Assembly: GCA_009829735.1 (NCBI GenBank)
Contig: CM020618.1
Coordinates: forward strand, 27,690,894 to 27,754,893
Source of the DNA: Pyropia yezoensis
Taxonomy: Eukaryota; Rhodophyta; Bangiophyceae; Bangiales; Bangiaceae
DNA: 64,000 nucleotides
Direction: 5' to 3'
The notes under the pieces were generated by a model that was given only the letters and a program-made list of their open reading frames with translations, did not search any database and was not told the DNA's origin. A program made the translations under genes and the position numbers. This document shows positions 1 to 10,606 of this stretch, one piece after another; position 1 is the first letter of the stretch; every line of letters starts with the position of its first letter.

Positions 1-5
1 TGACT

Positions 6-2930
6 TTGGCTCCCCGGTCCCTACAAGCGGTTTATGTCAAGTGTGGTTCCAATGGGAAGTGTTTATTGTACGAGAGGCCCCACAAGATGGCTAAGAAGGG
101 GCTCCGTTTACACAACGCACTGGCTACGATACGGACCCGACGGGACTTTCGGATCCATGTTATGAACATCTCGGACAGGGCTGTCAACCTGCCCAAGAAC
201 TTTGCCGTTGGCGTGGCCATACCGTACGATGGTCCCGTGCTCGAGGTCCCTGCGGATTACTTGTCGGCCCCTAGTGAGGGGGCTGCACCACTTGTCACCC
301 TGGGGCCAGAGCAAGGGAACCCGTTGAGCCAAGCGTCGGCACCGGGGGACGTGACTCCCAAGGGACCCGCCGGAACCACGGTCCCTGAGCCGGACACGAC
401 GGACAAGAAGCCTGATGGAACCCCGGTCCAGATGCCCAAGGTCGCGTATGATTTGATCCCGCCTGAGCTACACCAGGCTGTACGCGAACTTTTGGACCGT
501 TACAAGGACCTATGGAACGGGCAACTGGGACGCATTGATGTGACCCCTCACCGGATTACCCTCAAGGAAGGGGCCAAACCCATTCGGTCCCAACCGTACC
601 GTACCGGGCTCCATCAACGGGACTTCATCAAGGAACAAGTGGAAAAGCAGACCCGGCTCGGGGTTATTGAACCGTCCCAGGCTGAGTGGTCCTTTCCGGT
701 TGTGTTGGTCCCGAAGGCCGATGGTACCCCTAGGTTCTGTGTGGATTACCGGCGCTTGAACGAGGTCACGGTTAAGGATACCTACCCGTTACCGCGCATG
801 GACGATTGTATCGATTTCCTGGGAGAGGCTACCGTGTTTTCCATGCTGGACGCCAACTGTGGGTACTGGCAGATCCCTGTGGCTCCTGAGGACCAAGACA
901 AGACTACGTTTACCTGTCACGAAGGAACCTTCAGATACATCCGGCTCCCATTTGGTCTTACCAACGCCCCGGCTACGTTCCAGAGGGCCATTGATATGAT
1001 CCTGTCTGGGGTTAAGTGGATGACGTGCCTTGTGTACCTGGATGACATAATCGTGTTCTCCAAGGACCATAAGGAGCACCTGGCCCATCTGGAAGAGATC
1101 TTTGGGTTACTGACTAGGGCCGGTGTTTCCCTCAAGGCTACCAAGTGCTTTTTGTTCCAGGATGAGGTTGAGTACCTCGGACGCATTGTTCGTAAGGGTC
1201 AACTCCGTGTGAACGAGACGAACCTGGTTGGGCTCCGGGAAGCTAAGACCCCAAGGACCAAGAAGGACCTTCGCAGTTTCCTAGGGATGTGCAATGTGTA
1301 CCGGCGCTTTGTCAAGGACTACGCCAAGGTAGCCCGACCCCTATTGGCCATGACCAGTACCAAGGTCCCAGACCCGTTACCACGGTTTACTTCGGCCCAG
1401 ACGGACGCTTTTGAGGAGCCCAAGTACCGTCTGACCCATACTCCCGTTCTGGCTCTTCCGAAACGCACAGGTCAGTACATCGTGGATACGGATGCTAGCG
1501 CTACCCAGATTGGGTGCGTTTTGCTACAGGACCAAGGGGACGGGGCCTACAAGCCCGTGGGTTACTGGAGCCGTGTGCTGACTCCGGCTGAGTGTAACTA
1601 CAGTACCACGGAACGTGAGTGTCTTGCTGTTGTTTGGGCTCTGTTTCTGTTACGACCGTACCTTGAAGGGACACGCTTTGTGGTACGAACGGACCATACG
1701 GCCCTGAAGTGGATGTTACATATGGACGGGGCCCATGGACTTTTGGCCCGCTGGCGCCTTCGGCTGGCAGAGTTCCAGTATACCTCTGAGTCCCGTCCCG
1801 GGCAACATCATCACGCAGCGGACTTTATGTCACGCTTGGATACCACGGGATACGACAGGGGCCCTATACCTGACGAGATACCCTCGCTGTTGACCTTGGC
1901 AAACTTTGTCACTGGTTGGACCCGGCCGAACTTTAAGACAGGCACACGGTACCCTCCTCTGACAGTGGACAGGATCCTCAAGGCCCAAGGTCAGGACCAG
2001 CGTTGCCAGGAACTACGGAAAGAGATGGACCAGAACGTGAACTCAAGGTACGGGGAAACGCCGGAAGGGTTACTGGTACGATTGGCTCCTCTTGACCGAG
2101 CGGTCCAGATCGTGGTCCCCAAGGCCCTGCAACAAGAGGTCCTGAGCTTGGAACATGAACCGGGACACGCAGGGCACCCAGGCATGCACAAGATGTACAC
2201 CTCTATGAGGCGGGTATTTTACTGGGAGTCTATGGTGGCAGATGTGCACGCCTTTGTTTCCAACTGTACCTCGTGTTCCAAAGGCAGGGTCCAAGGGAGA
2301 CGGCGGACCAACCCGCTCAAACTGTTCCCTGCAACGGAGCCCTTCAAGGACGTGTGCCTTGACCTCTTGGGCCCCTTACCCTGGACCGTCAGCAGGAATC
2401 GGTACCTTCTTGTTATTGTGGACCGGTTTACCAAGCTGACCCGAGTGGTTCCCCTTGGCAGCCAAGACGCGGCAGTGGTGGCCTCGGCTTTTCTGGATAC
2501 GTGGGTGGCTTCCTATGGTCCCCCGGAGACCCTACTAATGGACAATGGGCCTCAGATAGCGTCCACATACTTCCGTGGCGTTTGCGGGCTCCTTGGGATC
2601 AAGCATGTTACCTCCACCACGCACCATCCCCAGACCCAACGACAGGTGGAACGGTTTAATCGTACCATAGTGGCCCAGCTCCGCACGTACGTTGAGGACC
2701 ACCAGGACCATTGGGACGAGTTGGTTTCCGTGCTCACGGTTGCCTACAACACGAGGCCCCAACAGAGTACCGGTGTGGCCCCGTTTGAGTTTGTGATCCC
2801 TGACCGGGTCCGCACCTTTGCCCTGGACAAGCTCCCTGGCTCCCCGTACCCTAAGGAGTTCACAGATCGCGCGCCAGGTCCGAGAGGCGAGACGGGCCCA
2901 TCTAAGAAACCTGGCCTTCACGGTCCGTAA
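6..2930 (+). pseudogene. Pol polyprotein of element 1 (RT, RNase H, integrase), frameshifted
   Basis: The frame is open from the window edge, where the first codon is not ATG, so the true start lies upstream. It encodes a linker after the missing protease, then a reverse transcriptase (about residues 200-440) with the catalytic stretch YLDDIIVFSK. RNase H follows (VDTDASATQIG, then VVRTDHTALKW). The integrase has an HHCC zinc motif (H-x-H pair near residue 720, CTSC near 760) and core motifs LDLLGPLP, MDNGPQIAS and HHPQTQRQVERFNRT. The last 25 residues are out of frame: the normal continuation lies in the frame beginning near 2862. One lost or gained base explains this. All catalytic motifs look intact, so the copy is young but probably not functional as read. 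Confidence 0.85.
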
Positions 2931-3534
2931 GAACCTGGACCTGGCACAGAAACGGTACAAGAGAGGGTACGACAGGCGGGTCACTCCGGTTAACGAGGCC
3001 CTACGTATCGGGGACTGGGTCTTCGTGGATACCAATGATGATAGCCGGCAGAAGTTGGACCAGAAGGTCAAGGGTCCCTATCGTATCGTGGACCGGGACG
3101 GGCACACATTCACGGTTCTGGTCGAGGGGATCCGTGACAGGGTAAGCAGTGACCATGTGGCCCGGGCACCCACGCCTGCTGGACACACTGACTCCACGTC
3201 CCGTTTACACGGGCCACAAGACCCGGTGGTACCTATGGACTACGAAAACTCAGGCACCCCTTTTGTCTGGGAACGTTTTGTGGGCCACGACCTGGACAGT
3301 GATGGGAACCTATGGCTCCTGGTTCGCTGGTGGGGGTACGCCGAGTCCGAGGACACATGGGAACCGTGCCATAAGTTCGACAGGGCTAAGGTTGTTCAGT
3401 ACTGTGAACGTGTTGGTACCGAGCCCCCACTGCGGGAGGAAGAGGCCGTGGCACTACTGGAACCCTTCAAGGCTATCTATGCTGTGTGGCCCTGGAACCT
3501 TGAACCGGGTGCGGATCTGTGGCCCCGTTGCTAA
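2862..3534 (+). pseudogene. Pol C-terminus of element 1: integrase tail and chromodomain
   Basis: This frame continues the polyprotein after the shift near 2862. It begins with the basic integrase tail (KRYKRGYDRRV, then a GDWVFV stretch typical of the GPY/F-like module). It then has a chromodomain: FVWERFVGHDLD, LLVRWWGYAESEDTWEP and a terminal helix. Chromodomains of this class are thought to steer integration to modified histones. The aromatic cage positions (W and Y in RWWGY, W in DTWEP) are visible. It cannot be translated as a separate protein from a good start codon, so it reads as the displaced end of the upstream ORF. Confidence 0.75.
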
Positions 3535-4884
3535 CCTTGGGCCAGGCACCCTTTACTCGGTCCAGTGGGTCCCCATGGCCAAGGGCTGGTCCAGATACTC
3601 GAGTAGGTGGGCAGGTTGGTGGTTCGACTCGGGGCATCAAGGGCGACATTTAGCTCCTGCAAAGATTTTTCATGGGGGGCTACTTTGTTGTCACCGTCGT
3701 GGCGACCATCGTGTTCCCCGGCATCGAAATCGGCTAAGTCGCATCTTCTTCCCCGGGCGTGGGAGCGGATTAGAGGTGTTGCAAGATTGTGGGATCAAGA
3801 ATTTATTACTATCTGGTGTTGCAACGCCGTTGTTGCTTACACCAAATCCCACTCCCGCCTCTCCCCCCCACGACCCCCTACGACCTTGTACGCCCTCCTC
3901 GGTGGTGGCTGGTGCGGCGGGCACCCCCCCCCGTGACCTTCGCGTGGGTCCGTGCTGACCTCGACGGTGCCCTCTTGCCGGTCGGTGCCCATCCTACGTT
4001 GGGGCCCAGTGTGCCTTGCCTCGCGGCGGGTGCCTTGTGCGACGTGCCTGCCGAGGTCACCTTGGTTGCCCCTTGGTATCTTGTGTCCCTTGTACCTTGT
4101 CCAACGTTGCCCTGACTTCGTCCTCGTGGTCCCGTTGTACAAGTTGACTCCTTGATCCCGTGGTCCATAGTGACCTTGTTGCCCGTTGTTCCCGCGATGG
4201 TCCTTGAGGCCCGGCGAGCCCGTTGGCGCTTGACCCTCTCGCCGTACGGGATGGGATGTCTTCGCCGTTGCCCGTTGGTACCGTCTCCTTGGTACTGGAG
4301 CCCATGGGCACCCTGTCCGTCTTGCTCCCGTTGGTCCGCTCGTGGCCCATGCCCGTATTGGGGCCGACACGTCCGGGATCCATCTCGGCAGCTCGACCAA
4401 CGCGTACGACTGTCCCGGACCACGTTCCTCTTGGTCCATGTTGTTCCCACCTGGCCCTGCAGCCGGTACGCCTTGACCGCCGGGAGCCCCTTGACCCGCT
4501 GCGCCTTGAACGATGGGACCGCCTTGGGCCCCAGGTACCGCCGCACCCACAGGCACGCTGGGACCGCCAGGAACCGTCGAGCCCTTGCCAGCCGACGCGC
4601 TCGTCGCGGCGCGGCCGGGCTCCATGGGACGGGGTAACGGGACACGGTGTGGGAAAGTGGGGTACCAGGGGGAACGGGTGTGTGGGAACGTTGGAAAGGG
4701 GAACGGGTAGAGGGAACGATTGAGGAGCCCACGGGGAAGCGTAGCGGGGAAGATGGTGCGTTGGGGTCCCGGTCGCGGGGAACGAGGGAGCCCGTGAGGG
4801 CCCTCTTATCCCTGGGCCCCCACTCCGACGGAACCCAGGCTGCGCCCGTGTGCCGCCGGCCCCCGTCCGCATCCCGACGCCACC
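3535..4884. other. Left flank of element 2; probable older retroelement remnant
   Basis: No conserved protein is recognisable. Several overlapping open frames on the minus strand (for example from 4625 down to 3837) are Gly/Pro/Gln-rich and resemble the low-complexity start of a Gag protein, but no capsid or zinc-knuckle motif is seen. Base composition resembles element 1. This may be the 3' untranslated part or LTR of element 1, or the start of a third, minus-strand element. It was continuous with position 12561 onward before element 2 inserted. Confidence 0.4.
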
Positions 4885-4889
4885 TCACC
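4885..4889. repeat. Target-site duplication (left), TCACC
   Basis: TCACC lies immediately left of the left LTR and is repeated exactly at 12556-12560, right of the other LTR. A 5-bp duplication is the normal footprint of Ty3/gypsy integrases. It fixes the element ends to the base. Confidence 0.9.
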
Positions 4890-5858
4890 TGTGAGGACCC
4901 ACCTAAAACCGGGGAGCCCTCAACGTACTCGTGGGGGTGTCAGCGAGCCCTGCGAGCCAATGGGTTGGCGGGGCACGGGGAAGAGGACGGTGGTCTCGAC
5001 GGGGGTGGGTCTGGGGAAGAAGATGGGCGCGACGTCGGTGGGGATCGAGGGTACAAAAGGTAAACAGTGTCTTTGGTCTGTGTCTGTGGTTCCCCTCTCG
5101 TCTCCCCCGGTGGCGCCGACACTCACGCACTATATACTCGCGTCGGGGCACCCGAGGTGCCCCAAAGCATGCGTTTCCCCATCGCACCGCCGGTAGGCAC
5201 AGAACGGTCCAAAAACAAAGCATGTCTCTCAGAACAAAGCATGGGCGGGCGTGCGCACTAAAGGAGTGCAGCCCCAGTTTGCCCGAAACGAAGGGGGTCC
5301 CGTGGATGGCGCCCAGCGCGCCCCACCAGCCGGCTCCACACGCCGGTCGGCCAGAAGGTCCGACTGGCTGTAAGGGCCAGCAAGGCCAAATTCAATCAAT
5401 CCCTTGACCGGCCAGCCAGTCACCAACCAGCTGGCCGAATTCAATCAATCCAAAAGCCGGCGAGCCAGTCATATCGCACTCAGCCGCCAGCGAGGATGTG
5501 CGGTGTCCTCAGTGTCAGTGAATCATGTGACTGGTCCTTGATGCCAGCTTTCAAGCAGCGCAGAGAATAAAATTCAGGCAGCACAGACGGGGATGTCCGC
5601 CCGTGGTTGGTCGACGATGTCACTCGCTCCTCGTTGTCGAGTTTCGACGTCCATGACAGGGTTCCGACAGTGCGTTGACGGCGGCTTTTGTGCGGTCGGC
5701 CGACGTCCGCAAAATGTCACGGATACAGCGTGGTGTCGCCCAGGGTAATGGGGAATTGATGTGTCTTGGGGGGAGTTATCGGGGCCGGACATGTAAGGAA
5801 AGGTCCCAGTCCATATCCCCTGGGTTCCGGGTGGCGATTTAAGGGGCGAATCCTTACA
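4890..5858 (-). repeat. 3' LTR of element 2 (969 bp)
   Basis: This is a direct repeat of 11587-12555, of equal length with nine substitutions. It begins TGTGAGGACC and ends ATCCTTACA on the plus strand. Element orientation is set by pol, gag and the polypurine tract lying to its right on the minus strand. A TATA-like sequence at 5129-5137 lies about 720 bp into the LTR in the element's direction, leaving roughly 240 bp for R and U5. Confidence 0.95.
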
Positions 5859-5871
5859 CCTCCCCCCCCTT
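5859..5871 (-). other. Polypurine tract of element 2
   Basis: On the minus strand the run AAGGGGGGGGAGG directly abuts the 3' LTR. This is the expected primer for plus-strand DNA synthesis. It overlaps the pol stop codon (5870-5872), so coding capacity runs right to the LTR. Confidence 0.85.
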
Positions 5872-8800
5872 AGGACGCGCATCGAAGAAACGCGTCCAAA
5901 ACTTCAGGGGCGTTCACAATGTCTTGCTTTGTCAGCCAAGAGTTCTCGCTGATGTCGCAGTCTTTCCATTTGACGAGGTACTGCAGTCGTCCACGGCGCT
6001 TTCGTGACCGTACAATGGAGTCCACTTCATACTCGACCGAGCCATCCGGAAATGCAAGCGGGGGTGGAACGGGGGGAAGTCGACCATACGGATCAGCGCG
6101 GTACGGCTTCAGGAGGCTGGCATGGAAGGCGTTGTGAACTTTGCGATCGAGGACAGCTTGAGGAAGATCGAGACGGAACGTGACGTCATTGATGCTCTCC
6201 GTGACTTTGTAGGGTCCGGAGTATTTGGGCATCAGCTTACGAGCGCCTTGAAAAGCGTCGAGCAAGAGGTTCTTGGTGCTGAGGAGTACGTGGTCGCCCA
6301 CAGCGATTGTGCATGGTCGGCGATGACGGTTTGCGTACGCCGCGCGCGTCTCATTGGCGCTCTTGATGGCGGCGATAGCCGTCTTTTGAGCATCGTGGAG
6401 GCTGGATAGCCAATCTGACACAGCAGGAAGATTTGAGTCCCTGCTGTCGAGGATGTCCATAGGCACGGTCCTTGGTTCAAACCCGTAGTTCAAGAAAAAT
6501 GGAGAGTACGTGGTTACGGCATTAGGTGACCGGTTGTACGCAACTTCCGCGCCAACGAGGAAAAGATCCCAGTCGCCTTGATGATGGTTGACGAAGTTTC
6601 TGAGGATTTCTTCAATTTTCTTGTTCATAATCTCAGTTTGGCCGTCCGTCTGCGGGTGGTAGGCCGATGAGGCTTTGATCTTGACCTTGAGGATCTTTGT
6701 CAGTGACCGCCAGAAGTTGGAGAAAAAGATGGGGTCGCGGTCACAGAGGGCTTCTTGAGGTAGGCCGTGGTTGCGATAGACGTGATCGTGGTAAAGCTGA
6801 GCTGTGACCGGCGCTGTACATTCCGGCTTCATTGGTGCCAGGCGAATCATCTTGGTGAGTCGGTCAACAACGACATAAATGCCGTTGTGGCCTCGTGGTG
6901 TCAGTGGCAGTGGGGTGATAAAGTCCATGGAGACACTTGCCCATCTTTGGCTTGGGGGTTCGAGTGGTTTGAGATGACCCAGAGGTGAATGAGTGCTAGC
7001 CTTGTTCCGCTGGCGCGAATCACATGATTGTACGTATCTTTGGATGTCCTGCCGCATAGACTTCCAGTAGTAATTGGAAGCAACGGCCTTGGTGGTTTTC
7101 TTCACTCCCATGTGCCCTTGGCACGGGACGTCGTGGTAGTCGTGGAGAAGTCTTTGGCGTAGAGTACCAGCGGGGATGCACGTACGGTCACCTCGTTTCA
7201 ACAACCTCATATGAAACCGATAGGGAGATACCGGGTCCTTGGCTAGGTCGGCAAATTCGGGGTCCGCTTTGTACTCTTGTTCTAGGGTGGCAAGGTCTTG
7301 ATCACTTTGGTTGATGGTCATGAGGTTGTTGATTTCAGTTTTCTTGAGGGTTTCGTCCCTGGTCTTGGTCAGCACTCGACTAAGGAGATCTTGGTTGGGT
7401 TCGTGCTTGTCAGGGGCATCTTGGGGTTGCCTGGAAAGGGCATCAGCTACGGCGTTGGAGATGCCTTTGATCGGGACAATCTTGAACTGGAATTGGTCCA
7501 GAAGTTCAAGCCACTTGACTTGGCGGTCGTTCAGCCTTTCTTGGGTTCGCAGGTATCTCAGGGACTCGTGGTCGGTATGGACCTCAAAGGGTCTTCCGTG
7601 GAGGTAGCAGCGCCAGTGCCGGATGGCTTGGACCACTGCGAGCAGCTCACGTTCGCGGATGCTGTAGCGTTGTTCGTGGATATTCAAGGTCAGGGAGAAG
7701 AATGCCACTGGACGCCGTCCATTTCCGTCGTCTTGTTCGAGGACTGCGCCAGTAGCATACCCGCTGGCATCAGTAGACACGTAGATGGGATATCGTTTGT
7801 CAAACGGCCTTAGTACCGGTGCACTTGTTGTCAGAGTCCGCAGCTGCTCGAAGGCTTTTTGGCCGTCCGGCGTCCACTCAAAGTCGACCTTCCCCGTCAA
7901 CCTCGTAAGAGGGGTAGCAACTGCGGCCATTCCCTTGATAAATCGGCGATAGAAGTTGACCATACCGAGGAAGGACTGCACGTCCTTCTTGCTCTTGGGG
8001 GTTGCCCACGTCCGAATGGCTTGGACCTTCTGGCCCTCCATGGAAAAGCCTGCGTCAGATATGATGTGGCCGAGGTAATCGACAGTGGTTCGAGCGAATT
8101 GGCACTTACTTGCCTTGGCGTAAAGCTTGTGGTCTCGTAGCTTGGCCAGGGTTTTTCTCAGGTGCTTGAGATGATCCTCGTAGGTTTCGCTGTAGACCAA
8201 AATGTCGTCTAAGTAGACGCAGATGAAGTCGTACAGGTAGGGTCTGAACACATCGTTCATCAAGTTCATGAAGACTGCGGGGGCGTTCGTCAGTCCGAAG
8301 GGTAGCACAGTGAACTCGTAGAATCCATACTTGGTCCGGAACGCCGTCAATGGGATGGTGTCAGGGTCCAGCCGGATCTGGTGGTAACCAGAGCGGGGGT
8401 CAATCTTCGTGAAATACTTGGCCTTTCGTAGTTGATCAAAGATGTCAACGATACGTGGTAGAGGATACGCATTCTTGATGGTGGCCTTGTTCAATGCTCG
8501 GTAGTCGATGCACATCCGCCAGCCGCCGTCCTTCTTCGCCGCAAATAGAACGGAGGAGCCCCACGGTGAGGCACTTGGCTGGATGAATCCCTTCCGAATC
8601 AGGGTCGCAAGTTACGTCTTGAGTTCATCGAGTTCCCACTCGGAGAGGCGGTAAATACCGCTGCGAAGTGGTTCAGCGTCGTCGGTCAGCTTGATGCTAA
8701 ACTTGTGACTACGCTCGGATGGGAGTCCGTCCGGGAGCTCAGCCGGGAAGACGTCAGCGTACTCCTTGAGAATCTGTTGGACTTCATTTTTGTCTTCAGC

Positions 8801-9406
8801 TTCTCCCATAATGATGGAGTTGATGTCAAAGCTGCTTGAGGGGTCTTCAGACTGCAGGTAGATGGCGAATACAGGGGTCCTTTGGATGAGGTCACGTGCG
8901 AGTCGTTGCCGGCTAATGAGGCCCTCCGGTTTCTTGAAGGAGGCGGTGATAGAAATATTCTTGTGGTTGAACTTAAAGGATATCTTGTTCTTCTCGTTGT
9001 TGATCTTGGCGCCCTTGTCATCGCGCCATTTCTTACCGAGGATAACGTCGTACGCACTGAGGTCGCATACAGCGAACCGTAGTCGTTCTTGGTAAAGGCC
9101 GATGTGAATCTCTAAGGGTTCAATGGTTTCAGCGAGTACATGGGAACGTCCATCGGGCATGTTTGCCGCGAAGTCCGTTTCAGTGGTCTTGACATTCAGG
9201 GTTTTCATGAGGCGCCTGGAGACGACGTTGATGGGAGACCCGTCGTCGAACAGCACCTTTACAACATGGCCATTGACAGAAGCAGTAGAAAGCAGTAGCC
9301 CGAGACGCGGGCCTTCAAAGGGTGACGATTTGTTTTCCGGAACCAAAGGAGCATCTTTCACCGTTGTTGACGACGGTTGCTGCTTCAGTTCCGCTGGCCT
9401 TTTGGG
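5870..9406 (-). pseudogene. Pol of element 2: protease, RT, RNase H, integrase, chromodomain; one in-frame stop
   Basis: Pol is entered by a -1 shift from gag. The protease region has LFDDGSPINVVS where the family normally shows D-S/T-G. RT starts near 8650 and is interrupted by TAA at 8612-8614, after which it resumes in the same frame with SASPWGSSVLF, MCIDYRALNKAT and VYLDDILVYS. RNase H follows (VSTDASGYATGAVL, VHTDHESLRYL). The integrase zinc motif reads H-x-H then CDSRQRNK, with Arg (codon 7013-7015) in place of the last Cys. The core has MDFITPLP, CDRDPIFF and HPQTDGQTEIMNK. A C-terminal chromodomain follows (YEVDSIVRSR, LVKWKDCDISENSW). The stop and the lost Cys suggest this copy makes no active integrase. 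Confidence 0.9.
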
Positions 9407-10263
9407 CAGTCCTTTGCCAGGTGCCCCTTTTCGCGACAGCGGAGGCAGAGTCCCTCGCGCATACAGCGCTGGCGCTCCTCGGGCGTGAGCTTCTCGACCC
9501 TGATGCTGGAAATGTCCATGGGGACGACACCCGTCGCAGACGGCTTCCCAGGGGTGCTGCTGAGGTTGTTCGTGAAGCGCGAGGCTCCAGCCTTGGCAGC
9601 TTCTACGCGCAGGGCGTCTGTCATTAGAGGCTCGAGTTCAGTGTAGTTCTTGAGGCACAGTGCCTGCCAGATGTCCCGCTTCAGACCTCGCGTGTAGCGG
9701 TCAATCTTTTCCGCTTCAGTGATGTCTGGGATGTCCACGACGACGCTCAGGAAAGTCTTGTTAAACGTCCCGACGTCCTTAATCTGTCGCCATGCGTGCA
9801 GCTTGTCCCGTTCCGCCTGCGTCTTGTTCAGGGGACTGAAGCGCCGGATGAGTGCAGCACGGAAGGCGTCCCAGCTCGAAACGTCTGTAGTCTGACTATA
9901 GGTATGCCACCAGTTGAACGCTTCTCCATCGAGATAGGTGCAAGCGACACGACACGCTTCGGCGGGTTCACTCAGCCGGACGTAGGAGTCCATGTGGGAG
10001 CACCACGCTTCAATGGTCCCGGGTTTGCCAGAGAAAAGCCCGGGCTTGTTCGGCCGCGCGGGTTTTGCGTTCTCGCGGGCTGCTTTCGCCTTGGTCTCGG
10101 CGAGCTGCTGCTTCGTGTCTTCCAATTCCACCTTGTGTGCCTCGAGCTCGTCACGCATTTGCGTCACAAATGTCGTAAGCTGATTCCATGCCTCGACACT
10201 GGGGGTGCCGGATGTCGTCCCAGAAGTGACCGGGGTCCCGCCAGCAATACTCGAGGGGTCCAT
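9385..10263 (-). CDS. Gag protein of element 2
   Basis: The ORF has an ATG start and 292 residues. The N-terminal third is a Gln/Lys/Glu-rich coiled-coil-like segment. The middle is a retrotransposon Gag (capsid-type) domain with the hallmark aromatic block (LDGEAFNWWHTY, then W-DAFRAALIRRFSP) and a following RYTRGLKRDIW helix. The C-terminus carries one CCHC zinc knuckle, CLRCREKGHLAKDC, for nucleic-acid binding. The stop lies just beyond the slippery heptamer, so most ribosomes would make Gag and a fraction Gag-Pol. No break is seen in this ORF. Confidence 0.9.
   Translation of the reverse strand: MDPSSIAGGTPVTSGTTSGTPSVEAWNQLTTFVTQMRDELEAHKVELEDTKQQLAETKAKAARENAKPARPNKPGLFSGKPGTIEAWCSHMDSYVRLSEPAEACRVACTYLDGEAFNWWHTYSQTTDVSSWDAFRAALIRRFSPLNKTQAERDKLHAWRQIKDVGTFNKTFLSVVVDIPDITEAEKIDRYTRGLKRDIWQALCLKNYTELEPLMTDALRVEAAKAGASRFTNNLSSTPGKPSATGVVPMDISSIRVEKLTPEERQRCMREGLCLRCREKGHLAKDCPKGQRN
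9400..9406 (-). promoter_or_regulatory. -1 ribosomal frameshift heptamer CCCAAAA between gag and pol
   Basis: In the gag frame the minus strand reads C CCA AAA, which has the canonical X XXY YYZ form, 12 bases before the gag TGA (9385-9387). The pol frame is exactly -1 to gag and is open from this point. A 5-bp stem (ACCGT/ACGGT, loop 8) lies about 22 bases downstream, which is farther than usual, so the stimulatory structure is not established. Confidence 0.7.
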
Positions 10264-10606
10264 CGTTTCCAGGAGTTAACTCCAGAAGTTACAATTTCAC
10301 AGGACAGAGCGACCTTGACTTACAAGAAATGCCCAGTCGAACTCCGGATAGATTTGTGTAAGAAATTTGGTCAAGCAACGTAGTGGGGCGCGACAATTGG
10401 TCAAGTGCCGAGGGATCGCGGCGACGAGATCAAGAGCGTGCAACACTATTTCGTTAAATCCAATCACAAGCAATTCGCTCGAGGGCTCGCAATCGGATTT
10501 TCGGTCGGCTTCCGCGCTCGGGCCCGAGTCGGTCTCGTCGGATTCTCACGCGGGGGGGAGATCAGAGGGGGAAAATCGGGCTCTCGCGGTAGATCAATGG
10601 AGGCTG

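Larger units (their letters stand above)
1..3534 (+). mobile_element. 3' part of a Ty3/gypsy chromovirus (element 1), cut by window start
   Basis: The window opens inside the pol region of an LTR retrotransposon. The order linker, reverse transcriptase, RNase H, zinc-binding integrase, integrase core and C-terminal chromodomain is that of Ty3/gypsy chromoviruses. Gag, protease and the 5' LTR would lie outside the window. A single frameshift near 2861-2868 separates pol from its last part. I could not find a convincing polypurine tract or 3' LTR after the stop at 3534. The following 1.35 kb is interrupted by element 2, so the 3' LTR could continue beyond that insertion. Confidence 0.85.

Noticed and set aside
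3837-4888. Collagen-like or Gag protein on the minus strand
   Set aside because: Three overlapping frames look equally biased and none has a capsid or zinc-knuckle motif; recorded only as remnant sequence.
5560-5575. AATAAA in the left LTR as polyadenylation signal of element 2
   Set aside because: It is on the plus strand, opposite to the direction of the element.
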